Source of the DNA: DASUXY01 sp036377675
GTDB taxonomy: Bacteria; Bacillota; Bacilli; Bacillales; Amphibacillaceae
Length of the DNA: 14,690 nucleotides
Direction: 5' to 3'
Assembly: GCA_036377675.1 (NCBI GenBank)
Contig: DASUXY010000051.1
Span: forward strand, 1 to 14,690
The notes beneath the pieces are model-generated. The model saw nothing but the letters and a program-made list of their open reading frames with translations. It was not told the DNA's origin and ran no database searches. Positions 1-8,006 of this stretch are shown here, piece by piece. The position numbers and the translations under genes are program-made. Position 1 is the stretch's first letter, and every line of letters begins with the position of its first letter.

Positions 1-219
1 AAATGGTGTGGTACGCATAGGCATACCGTGTTTAGATTTTAGATAGGCGAGAATATAATTGTTTATCCCTCTAGCTTATTTTTATCCCTTGACCGCATGT
101 ACTTCCGAAATAGCCTGTGATATATTACCCCATATACCACCAAGTTAAAAAACGAGCTATACAACATATGAATGATTAGATGAAAGACTTCAGAAAGAAG
201 TTCATGCATTGGAGGAATC

Positions 220-1467
220 ATGTTGCCAAAGAAATGATCAGCTTTTAGTGATATACAAAATCAAAAACGAGCACAATGGATTCTATTTATCGGAGTTATT
301 TTAATTGGTGCAAATTTACGTGCTCCGTTGACGTCGGTTGGTTCGTTAATAGCTTTTATTCGTGATGATTTACAGATGAGTTATGCGCTCGCCGGAACGA
401 TTACGACGTTACCTTTGCTTGCTTTTGCGATTTTATCTCCATTTGCTCCAAAAATTTCTAGTCGATTAGGTATGGAGTGGACGATTTTCTTATCTTTAAT
501 ATTATTAGGAATCGGTATCGTATTGCGTTCTTTGTTTGGAACGAGCTCATTATTTATTGGAACGATGCTGATTGGATTAGCGATTGCGTTTGGAAATGTA
601 CTACTACCAGCGTTTATCAAGATGAAATTTCCTTTTAAAATTGGCCTTATGACTGGATGTTATGCTGTTTTTATGAATGTTTTCGGTGCTTTAGCTTCAG
701 GCTTAAGTGTGCCGATTGCCTCGATTGGAAATTTAGGATGGAAAGGGTCCCTCGTTTTTTGGAGTATTCCAGTCGGTATTGCTTTAGTTGTCTGGCTTCC
801 CCAATTAAAAAAGGGTATAAAACCAGTACAACAGAGCACTACACCTCGAAAGAAGACGAATGTTTGGCGATCTTCACTCGCATGGAATATTACGCTATTT
901 ATGGGGCTCCAGTCGCTTATTTTTTATACGTTGGTTACGTGGTTACCTGAGATTGTTCAAAGTTACGGCTATCGTTCCAGCTCTGCAGGTTGGATGTTAT
1001 TTTTAATGCAGTTTGCGATTATTCCGATTACATTTATTATCCCTGTAATTTCGGAAAGAATGGACAATCAAAAACAATTGAGTGCGGCGACGGCTTTCCT
1101 ATTTATCATCGGAATCGGTGGACTTATGTGGGGAAGTGAGTCGTTATTACCTCTGTTTGTTATTATTACAGGAATTGCAACGGGTAGTGCATTTAGCCTA
1201 TCGATGATGTTCTTTAGTTTGCGGACGAGTGATGCGATCCAAGCGTCGGAAGTGTCTGGGATGGCACAGTCATTCGGTTATTTACTAGCAGCTGTTGGAC
1301 CGGTATTGTTCGGAGCTTTGCATGATTTTACAGGAGGGTGGACAGCACCTTTAGTGATGTTGATCGTCGTTTCTGTAATTATTTGGATCGTCGGTGTAGA
1401 GTCAGGAAAGGACAAATTCATCACAAATCCTTCTGTTTCAGAAGATTCGAAAGTGCTCGGTATGTAA
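220..1467 (+). pseudogene. CynX/NimT-type MFS transporter, premature TGA at codon 6
   Basis: This reads as a 12-helix major facilitator of the CynX/NimT (cyanate/nitroimidazole-type) group, an inner-membrane uptake or efflux carrier whose substrate cannot be told. The family N-terminus, with the motif GANLRAPLTSVG, lies upstream of the first TTG (328), so the gene must begin earlier. The ATG at 220 has a good GGAGG (211-215) and opens M-L-P-K-K, but codon 6 is TGA (235-237). The frame then stays open (S-A-F-S-D-I-Q...) to the TAA at 1465-1467. Without the stop the protein would be about 415 residues, normal for the family. The TTG at 328 has no ribosome binding site and would remove the first helix, so it is a poor rescue start. 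Bases 1-219 hold no gene I can recognise. The most likely status is a recent nonsense pseudogene; a sequencing error or suppression is possible. It is convergent with the PucR-type regulator, and carriers of this kind often accompany such regulators. Confidence 0.8.
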
Positions 1468-1559
1468 CGCTCATGATGTGATCCACTTTTACTTGTTGGA
1501 GTTGATTTCAATAATAGAAATAAGTATAAAGAAGTTAAACATAAACTTTTAAAAGTTGT

Positions 1560-1739
1560 GGAGATGGTTCATTGCATTTTATCGCGAATAGAGAACCTTT
1601 GTTTAAAACAAACAGAGAAGATGTATAGTGTTATAAGCTATTGAACATCCTTACGTTTAAAAAGTCAACATGGATTAAAAAACGTATTCAAGAATTAACA
1701 TTGGAACGAGAGAGTATACAGAGCAGAGATGTGTATTAA
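1560..1739 (+). pseudogene. Possible scrap of a decayed gene (unidentified)
   Basis: The 354-bp gap between the MFS gene and the regulator has no intact gene. In one frame, however, two open stretches separated by a TAG (1626-1628) read like protein. The first runs roughly GSLHFIANREPLFKTNREDV. The second contains STWIKKRIQELTLERE and ends at a TAA (1737-1739). The second stretch is charged and helix-like, with credible coding composition, and it sits just before the terminator at 1759. I do not recognise the family, and chance open frames of this size are common, so this is a weak call. It could instead be an untranslated 3' region of the MFS transcript. Confidence 0.25.
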
Positions 1740-1758
1740 TAATATAATAATATGTAGG

Positions 1759-1800
1759 AGCGAAGCCGAATGTAGCAGTAGAGAGGCTTCGCTTTTTATT
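1759..1800 (+). terminator. Rho-independent terminator
   Basis: A 9-bp perfect stem (agcgaagcc 1759-1767 with ggcttcgct 1785-1793) and a 17-nt loop run into a T-rich tail (TTTTATTTT). The T-tract is on the plus strand, so it ends transcripts coming from the MFS side. It lies 22 bp from the 3' end of the convergent regulator gene and could also weakly stop that transcript. Confidence 0.75.
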
Positions 1801-1821
1801 TTGTAAGATGAGATTCAAATT

Positions 1822-3411
1822 CTAGTCCACTTTTTTCAGTTTATGTAAATACGTGTATGCGTAGATGGCGACTTCAGTCATGACTCTCGTTTCGGGTTGT
1901 ATGTAATCTTCACCGAGGAGTTGTTTAATGCGATTGAGTCGGTGGTATAGTGTTTGGCGGACGATAAATAATTCACGTGCGGTTTCATTTTTAGCACCTA
2001 AATTTTTCAAGTATATATGGAGTGTCCGTAATAGCTCGGTTCCATGTTCGTTGTCATAGTTAATAAGAGGACCGATATAGTCGTCAATCATGTCTTTGCA
2101 TTCATTTGAGTCATTGATGCAATCGATTAAACGGTAAACGGCTAACTGCTTATAAAATGGTTTTATTAACCGACCGAATGTTTGTTGATAATGGAGTGTT
2201 GTTTGTGCTGTTTTGTAACTGACATCGAGATCGGTGTAGGTTGCAGTCACTTTTCCAAAACTTATCCATTTTATGTCGTCGGAAATTGTTTGATTCGTTT
2301 CATTTAACCGTTCGAGTGCTGTTTCCAGTCGTTCATATAAGGAGTTATTTTCCTGTTGGTTGATGAGTAGTAAGATGTAATGATGTTGCTCGGTGTTTTT
2401 AACCGTTATGACGTGAAATCCATATTCATTGAATACGGAGTGAACGAACATGAATGTTCCAGCTAACACGTTTTTGTTTCTATCCTGAAACATCGGATTT
2501 TTTTTATAGGGGATGATGCCGATGAGCGCCTCGTTCAAGTGGATCGTAGCCTTCGTTTGTAAAATCTTTTCCTGGATTTGTTGTTCGGTGAAAGATTGTT
2601 GGTTGAGCGCTTCTAGTAACCATTCATTTTGTTTCATCTGTTGGCCTTCTTTTTCTTGGTTGTATTTCCAGAAATATTGGCTGAGAATTTCGCTGCATCG
2701 CTTAGCGGCCAAATCTTCGATCACCGAAATATGTTCTTTCTTTTCGAGTATATAAAGGCGAGCAATTTCTCGTTCTAAAAGGTAAATCGGATATGAGCAG
2801 TCGTCGATGTCGGTGTTCTGTTTAGTCATGTACTGCATCCATTGTCGTTGTTTTCGTTTGGAAAGAGAAGGAAAAAAGCGAAATTTTCCATCATGAGCGA
2901 GGGCAACTTGCTTGTTCGTATGGCGGTACAATAGTTTCAAAAACTCACTGATGGAACCGTTGGACAAAAGGGTTTGATGAAATGTCTGTGTGAGGCGCTC
3001 TAAATCCCACCAATGATGCTGTTCATATCCGAGGATGATTTGATGTAAATCTTTTGTAATGTCAATGAATTTCACTTCTTCTTGAAAAACGATAATCGGT
3101 AAATCGTGTTGATTGGCTAAAGAGAGCATCGCTGGGGAAAGGTGTTTCGTATGTGTGCCTAGTTCAATACATAATGCCGACGCTTCGTAATCGAGGAGTT
3201 GTTGAAAGTAGTGCAAGCTTTTTTCTTCGTCATCGGCCCATCCCATACCTGTCGTTAAAATGACTTCTTGTCCATGAAGTAAATGACCAAATGTATCGAT
3301 TTCTACAATGTGTGCCCACGTCACTTGACGTTGTAATCCATTTTTCCCCGCTAAAACTTCTGCCCTTTCGAAATGCGGTCGTTTTAACAGATCTTTAACG
3401 ATGAGTGTCAT
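1822..3411 (-). CDS. PucR-family transcriptional regulator
   Basis: A 529-residue PucR/CdaR-type regulator, cytoplasmic and DNA-binding. The N-terminal purine-catabolism-regulator-like domain (about residues 3-125) begins with LIVKDLLKRPHF and carries the typical VTWAHIVEI and LTTGMGW segments. The middle region (about 290-420) fits the GGDEF-like domain of the CdaR group. The C-terminal helix-turn-helix (about 458-502; NETARELFIVRQTLYHRLNRI) is the family's HTH_30 signature. Members commonly control degradation of purines, GABA, beta-alanine and other nitrogen compounds, usually switching on an adjacent operon in response to substrate. It is divergent from the amide-catabolism cluster that starts at 3549, which is its most likely target. 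A GGAGG lies about 15 nt before the ATG, which is long, but no better start is visible. A minus-strand promoter and a cre-like site lie directly upstream. The gene looks intact. Confidence 0.9.
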   Translation of the reverse strand: MTLIVKDLLKRPHFERAEVLAGKNGLQRQVTWAHIVEIDTFGHLLHGQEVILTTGMGWADDEEKSLHYFQQLLDYEASALCIELGTHTKHLSPAMLSLANQHDLPIIVFQEEVKFIDITKDLHQIILGYEQHHWWDLERLTQTFHQTLLSNGSISEFLKLLYRHTNKQVALAHDGKFRFFPSLSKRKQRQWMQYMTKQNTDIDDCSYPIYLLEREIARLYILEKKEHISVIEDLAAKRCSEILSQYFWKYNQEKEGQQMKQNEWLLEALNQQSFTEQQIQEKILQTKATIHLNEALIGIIPYKKNPMFQDRNKNVLAGTFMFVHSVFNEYGFHVITVKNTEQHHYILLLINQQENNSLYERLETALERLNETNQTISDDIKWISFGKVTATYTDLDVSYKTAQTTLHYQQTFGRLIKPFYKQLAVYRLIDCINDSNECKDMIDDYIGPLINYDNEHGTELLRTLHIYLKNLGAKNETARELFIVRQTLYHRLNRIKQLLGEDYIQPETRVMTEVAIYAYTYLHKLKKVD

Positions 3412-3449
3412 ACGTGTTCATCCCATCCTCCATTGTTTCAAAATGTATA

Positions 3450-3463
3450 TGTAAACGCTCTCT
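3450..3463. promoter_or_regulatory. CcpA cre-like operator
   Basis: TGTAAACGCTCTCT matches the Bacillus cre consensus TGWAANCGNTNWCA at every defined position except the last. It sits just downstream of the regulator's -10 box, over the expected transcription start, a position where CcpA normally represses. It is also about 90 bp upstream of the divergent catabolic operon. This implies glucose repression of the regulator, and perhaps of the whole cluster. Confidence 0.55.
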
Positions 3464-3464
3464 A

Positions 3465-3493
3465 ATTTTAACATTATGTCCAATCTAATTCAA
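3465..3493 (-). promoter_or_regulatory. SigA-type promoter for the PucR-family regulator
   Basis: Read on the minus strand, TTGAAT (3493-3488) is followed after exactly 17 nt by TAAAAT (3470-3465). This gives a leader of about 45-50 nt before the regulator ATG at 3411. The spacing and both hexamers are good matches to the vegetative consensus. No equally clear promoter was found for the divergent operon. Confidence 0.5.
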
Positions 3494-3548
3494 ATTATCA
3501 GATAATACATTATATTAAGGGAATATATTAAGAGAAGGAGTGAAAAAA

Positions 3549-3767
3549 TTGAAAAGCACATTTAAACTACCTAAAAGTAAAAGAGAATGGTTAAGCTTAT
3601 TTTTAATAATTTTCACTATTATTTTAGGCAGTTGGCCTATCATACTACTACTTAATACAACTACTATTATTTTTGGTTTGCCGATACTCATGATTTGGTC
3701 CATTTTTATTATTTTTTTCACCACATTTGTATTATGGTTTATTAATAAAATTGGAGGACTAAAATAA
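3549..3767 (+). CDS. Small membrane protein, DUF3311/YhdT-like symporter partner
   Basis: A protein of about 72 residues with a basic N-terminus and two hydrophobic helices (about residues 12-33 and 38-60). The pattern WPIILLLN then IFGLPILMIW is that of the small DUF3311/YhdT-like proteins encoded immediately before SSS-family sodium symporters. They are thought to be accessory subunits, with no proven biochemical role. The start was set at TTG 3549 because AAGGAG (3535-3540) is 8 nt away. A GTG at 3540 is in frame but overlaps the ribosome binding site. Its stop overlaps the next ATG (TAATG at 3765-3769), so the two genes should be translationally coupled. It is the first gene of the AT-rich cluster divergent from the regulator. 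Confidence 0.7.
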   Translation: MKSTFKLPKSKREWLSLFLIIFTIILGSWPIILLLNTTTIIFGLPILMIWSIFIIFFTTFVLWFINKIGGLK

Positions 3768-5240
3768 TGACGATGTATATACCATTAATCATTACTATTT
3801 CCTATATGGTGATTGCAGTAATACTTGGCTATGTAGCGGGAAAAGGTAGAAATATGGATAGTACTGAGGAATGGGGGGTAGGAAGTCGAAGTTTTGGGTC
3901 GATTATTATTTACTTACTCATTGGAGCAGGGGGTGTTAGTGCATATACCTTCATGGGTTCTCCAGGATGGGCATATTCAAAAGGAGTTCCTGCACTTTAT
4001 GTGGTCGTTTATTTAACATATATGGCTATTATCGCATGGTATTTTGGACCAAAAGTCTGGGAACTCGGAAAAAAATACAATCATGTAACTAACTCAGTCA
4101 GCAGCAATTTCTGATCGTTATGAAAGTAAACAGCTTGGTGCCTTATCATCGATCGTTACATCTATTGGGATATTAGCATATGCTGTTCTCCAAACAATTG
4201 GTTCTGCATATATTTTGAATGTAATGAGTTATGGTTTCATTCCTATGTGGGCTGGTGTTTTACTTTCGCTAGGTGCTATTTCTATTTATTTGTTCAGAAG
4301 TGGATTTAGAGCCATTGGAGTTACCAATGCATTACAGGGAGCACTCATGTTATTCGTATCTTTTTTTGTAGGACTTTGGATAACAAACCGATTTACAGGT
4401 GGGTATTCATTCCGACCTATTTTTGAACGTGTAAAAAATGATGTTCCTGAATATTTAATACTTCCAGGGGCATTAGGGGATATGAGTGTTCAATTTTGGA
4501 CGACATCCATTTTGATTTCTGTATTTTCTATTTGGCAAACGCACTGGATCCAATGGATGGGAGCGAAATCTAAAGATTCAATAAGGCGCGCAGCTACATT
4601 ACTACCTACTTATTATATCGTTCTTGTTCCGATGATCATAGTAGGATTTATAGGTATATTCATGTATCCAAATATAGGGAATCCTGATCAGATAGCAATT
4701 ACGATTGCTGTCGAAAATATGCCTGCAATCGTTGCCGGTCTTCTAGGTGCAGGTACGTTAGCTGCTTCGATGTCATCAAGTGAGCCATGTATTCATGCAA
4801 CTGCATTAAGTTACAGTAAAGATGTGCTTCAACCCCTTTTTAAATGGAATGACAAAACAACAGGAAAGTGGACGAGACGATTGATCTTCCCAATCATGCT
4901 TTTTATTATTGCACCTATATCTATTATGGAACCTGCAAGTTTAGTATATATTTTATTAATTGGATACGGATTTATTGGCCAAGCATTTCCTTCCATCATT
5001 GGAATGTTTTTTTGGCCAAGAGCAACAAAACATGGTGCTTTCTGGGGACTTTTTAGTGGTTTTATCATAACAGTTTTGTTCTCTTTCATATACCCTCACC
5101 CATTAGGTATTCATGCTGGAATTTGGGGGTTATTAGTGAACTCATTGATTTTCATTAGCGTTTCTTTGCTAACAACACCTGTTTCTAAAGAAACAATCGA
5201 ACGTTTTTTTCCGGATATGGTTGATGAATTATATGATTGA
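3767..5240 (+). pseudogene. SSS-family sodium/solute symporter, frameshifted
   Basis: A sodium:solute symporter (SSS/SLC5 family) in two overlapping frames. The 5' part (3767-4114) begins at an ATG with GGAGG 9 nt upstream and covers the first helices and YLLIGAGGVSAYTFMGSPGW. The 3' part reads on from 4095 as QSAAISDRYESKQLG through the remaining helices to the TGA at 5238-5240. It includes GTLAASMSSSEPCIHATA, where SSS proteins place their second sodium site. The break is a tandem AACT duplication at 4087-4094; removing one copy restores YNHVTQSAAISDRYES and a continuous protein of 489 residues, the usual length. As written, translation stops at 4114 after 115 residues, so no transporter is made unless there is frameshifting or phase switching. 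The substrate is unknown; context suggests a carboxylate or amide compound. Pantothenate-like substrates are one guess, because PanF has a similar small partner. Confidence 0.88.
4087..4094 (+). repeat. 4-bp tandem duplication (AACT x2) causing the symporter frameshift
   Basis: The bases run GT-AACT-AACT-CAG. One copy fits the reading frame on both sides; the second shifts it by +1. The change is typical of slipped-strand or repair duplication rather than a single-base read error. Confidence 0.85.
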
Positions 5241-5301
5241 CACAATAAAATACCTCATATTTATTAATCAATAGAATCATATAAGGAGGATGTTAGTTAT
5301 A

Positions 5302-6924
5302 ATGAAAAAATATTTGTTTATTAATGGAGAAGTAATAACAGTCAATAGACATAATGAGGTGATGGAAGCAGTTGCCGTACAAGGTAATAAGATTATTACT
5401 GTTGGGATAAATGAAGAAATTTTAGGATTAAAAGATCATAATAGTGAAGTGATTGAATTAAATGGTAAGACATTAATGCCAGGATTCATAGATTCGCATA
5501 TCCATTTTACGATATATGGTACAAATGAGTTGTCAATGTCATGTAAAACTGCACAAATTCAATCCATCAATGATTTGTTAACAGAATTGAGAAAACGAGT
5601 TGCTATTACACCAAAGGGAGAATGGATACGAGCGTGGGGCTATAATGAACAAAAAATTGCTGAAAAAAGATTTCCAACAAAAGAAGAATTAGATCATGTT
5701 TCAATGGAACATCCGATTTTAATAGGTCGAATATGTGGGCACATTTCAGCAGTGAATAGTTATTCACTCCAGTTAGCAAATGTTAATGAAAATACTCCTG
5801 ACCCAAAAGGCGGTAGATATGAGAGAGATGTGCACGGAAACCTTACGGGTTTATTGATTGAAAATGCACATATGAATATATTTTCTTTGGCAGCATTTTC
5901 TGACGAAGAAATGAAAAAAGCTCATGAAATTTCTTCAAAACACTTTTTGAAAAAAGGAATCACATCTATTCACGATGCAACAGGATATGGGTTAAGTAGT
6001 TTACGTGCATTACAGTATGCTTCGCAAAATGGTATTATAAAACAGCGTGTTTACGCAATGGTAGGATCCTTAAATGAGGCAGAAAATATTGTAGAGCATA
6101 TGGTCAATTCAGGTATTTACACAGGATTAGGAGATCATAAATTTAAGATTGGACCTGTAAAATTATTTCTTGATGGAAGTAGTAGTGGTCCAACCATTTG
6201 GACTCGAGAGCCTTATAAAAATGATCCCGACAATTTTGGAGTTCGTTATTTTAATCAAGAAGAAGTTGAACGTTTATTTATTCCTGCTCATAAAAAAGGG
6301 TGGCAAATAACGGCTCATGCACAGGGAGATGCAGCGATTGATATGATCTTAACATGTATAGAAAAAGCTAATCATCTGTACCCACGTAAAGATAGTAGAC
6401 ATCGAATTGAACATTGTGGAATAGCAACCCGAGACTTAATTGAACGAATGAAGGAACAAAATATAATACCTATCCCGAATCCTGCTTTTCATTATGAATT
6501 TGGTGATGGATATATGAATAATTATGGGGAACGTGCAAAACAAATGTATCCGTTGCGAGACTTTTTAAAAGCAGGTATACCAGCAGCAATTGCATCTGAC
6601 TGTCCAGTTATAGATTTTTCGCCGATGCGAGGTCTCCATTCTGCGATTAAACGTAAATCAATTTCAGGTCAAACCGTTGGGGAAAATCAAACAATTTCTT
6701 TACTTGAAGCGATACGTATGTATACGATTAATGGAGCCTATGCATCTTTTGAGGAAAACATAAAAGGCAGTATTGAAAGAGGAAAGCTAGCAGATTTAAT
6801 ATTATTAGATCGCCCTTTATTGAAATCCGACACTGACGAATTGTTAGAGGCTCAAGTAGAAATGACGATGATTAATGGAGAAATTATTTATACGAATGAT
6901 CAGGTAGAGATTGATTATGCATAG
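5302..6924 (+). CDS. YtcJ-like metal-dependent amidohydrolase
   Basis: A 540-residue amidohydrolase-superfamily enzyme of the Amidohydro_3/YtcJ group, which includes N-substituted formamide deformylases. It has the N-terminal beta-sandwich strands, then the metal motif DSHIH (residues 64-68), a lysine in VKLFLDGS (287), ITAHAQGD (His 339), RIEHC (His 371) and ASDCPV (Asp 433). That is the full expected set of metal and catalytic positions. No signal peptide is seen, so it is cytoplasmic. The ATG at 5302 was chosen because the in-frame ATG at 5290 lies inside the AAGGAGG (5283-5289). It follows the symporter by about 60 bp with no terminator between, and its stop overlaps the next gene. The likely role is hydrolysis of an N-acyl, formyl or cyclic amide imported by the neighbouring carrier. 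The exact substrate cannot be read from the sequence. Confidence 0.88.
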   Translation: MKKYLFINGEVITVNRHNEVMEAVAVQGNKIITVGINEEILGLKDHNSEVIELNGKTLMPGFIDSHIHFTIYGTNELSMSCKTAQIQSINDLLTELRKRVAITPKGEWIRAWGYNEQKIAEKRFPTKEELDHVSMEHPILIGRICGHISAVNSYSLQLANVNENTPDPKGGRYERDVHGNLTGLLIENAHMNIFSLAAFSDEEMKKAHEISSKHFLKKGITSIHDATGYGLSSLRALQYASQNGIIKQRVYAMVGSLNEAENIVEHMVNSGIYTGLGDHKFKIGPVKLFLDGSSSGPTIWTREPYKNDPDNFGVRYFNQEEVERLFIPAHKKGWQITAHAQGDAAIDMILTCIEKANHLYPRKDSRHRIEHCGIATRDLIERMKEQNIIPIPNPAFHYEFGDGYMNNYGERAKQMYPLRDFLKAGIPAAIASDCPVIDFSPMRGLHSAIKRKSISGQTVGENQTISLLEAIRMYTINGAYASFEENIKGSIERGKLADLILLDRPLLKSDTDELLEAQVEMTMINGEIIYTNDQVEIDYA

Positions 6925-7966
6925 ATCCAATAGTAATACTCAAATTTTAACATTGTCAGGTTCTTCATATGAAATTGGGTTTAAACATGGAAAAAAAGCT
7001 AGAAATAAAGTGTATACTAGTTTAGAAACATATGAAAAGATGTTCAAAGAATATGTAGATATTTCATGGAGAGAAGCTTGTGAAAAAGCGCTATTACATG
7101 TAAATGCAATTGAAGAATATAACCCTAATTATATTGATGAAATGGAAGGAATTGCAAAGGGAGCAGGTGTAAGATTTGAAGATATACTAACCCTTAATGC
7201 AAGAAGTGAAATTGCGTTAATATCGTCTCCAGACGGTTGCACTTCTTTTGCATTAACAAAACCAAAAACAACTAATACTTGGCTAGCACAAAATTGGGAT
7301 TGGAGAGGGGCACAAATAAATGCACTCATCCGAATCAAAATTGAAAGTAAGAGTTTACCTTCTATAGAAATGATAACTGAAGCTGGTATAATTGGAAAAA
7401 TCGGTTGTAATGATGCAGGTATAGGAGTTTGTCTGAATGTTTTAGTGACCGATACATGGCGACCAAAAGTTCCTGTACATTTAGGGTTACGGGCAATTCT
7501 AGAGTCAAGGACAATAGAAGAAGCGCTTTCTAAAGTCCAACATAATCAAATGGCTTCGTCTGTACACTTTTTAATTGGATCTAAAACTGGAAAAATAAAA
7601 AGTGTAGAAGCCTCACCGATATGTACTATTATTAAAGAAAGTAAAAATGGAATGATTGCACATACGAATCATATTTGCTCTGTACAGCTAAAGAAGAAAG
7701 TTAAAGAGGATCCATTTCCAGACTCGTTTGTCAGATTTAAAAAAATAAATAATGAGATGGAAAATATCCCCGAAAACACTAAACATGAAAAATTATTCCA
7801 AATTCTCTCGGATCACGATAACTTTCCTCATTCCATTTGTCGTCATGAATCATTTGAACAGTCGGGACGCAGTAAAATAGAAACGGTATTTAGCATTGTC
7901 ATGAATTTATCTCAAAACGAGGTGTCATGGATTAAAGGAAAACCTTGCGAATATTTTTCTGAATAG
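6917..7966 (+). CDS. Acyl-CoA:6-APA/isopenicillin N acyltransferase-like Ntn hydrolase (peptidase C45)
   Basis: A 349-residue member of the C45 (AAT/IAT) family. These proenzymes cut themselves in front of a cysteine, which then acts as N-terminal nucleophile to hydrolyse or transfer an acyl amide. The expected processing site is the Gly-Cys of SPDGCTSFAL (Cys 108 in this numbering). It is preceded by the family's GSSYEIGFKHG (near residues 15-25) and EMEGIAKGAGV (about 76-86), and followed by AQNWDW (about 127-132) and the AGIIGKIGCNDAGIGVCLN segment. All these marks are present and the length is normal for bacterial members. The ATG at 6917 overlaps the upstream stop by 8 nt, so expression is probably coupled; TTG 6911 is the only in-frame alternative nearby. 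Bacterial homologues mostly work as amidases rather than in antibiotic synthesis. The pairing with a YtcJ-like amidohydrolase suggests stepwise breakdown of an N-acylated amino compound. There is no clear terminator after it. Confidence 0.85.
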   Translation: MHRSNSNTQILTLSGSSYEIGFKHGKKARNKVYTSLETYEKMFKEYVDISWREACEKALLHVNAIEEYNPNYIDEMEGIAKGAGVRFEDILTLNARSEIALISSPDGCTSFALTKPKTTNTWLAQNWDWRGAQINALIRIKIESKSLPSIEMITEAGIIGKIGCNDAGIGVCLNVLVTDTWRPKVPVHLGLRAILESRTIEEALSKVQHNQMASSVHFLIGSKTGKIKSVEASPICTIIKESKNGMIAHTNHICSVQLKKKVKEDPFPDSFVRFKKINNEMENIPENTKHEKLFQILSDHDNFPHSICRHESFEQSGRSKIETVFSIVMNLSQNEVSWIKGKPCEYFSE

Positions 7967-8006
7967 AATTTATTATCAATAATATCTTAAATTTTTGAGG
8001 ATAAAA

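Noticed and set aside
1..219. Possible gene or promoter at the left edge
   Set aside because: No open frame with start signals; a TTGACC near 89 lacks a -10 at acceptable spacing.
328..1467. MFS transporter as an intact gene starting at TTG 328
   Set aside because: No ribosome binding site at 328, and the conserved N-terminal helix lies upstream; the original start is ATG 220, before the TGA.
3494..3535. Plus-strand promoter for the catabolic operon (GATAAT/TATATT boxes)
   Set aside because: Candidate -10 boxes lack a matching -35 at proper spacing; AT-rich DNA gives such matches by chance.
3412..3540. PucR box (WWWCNTTGGTTAA) in the divergent region
   Set aside because: No match found; the regulator's target site could not be identified.
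3767..4114. Short 115-residue protein as a separate gene
   Set aside because: It is the 5' piece of the symporter; sequence continuity across 4087-4095 after removal of one AACT shows a frameshift, not two genes.
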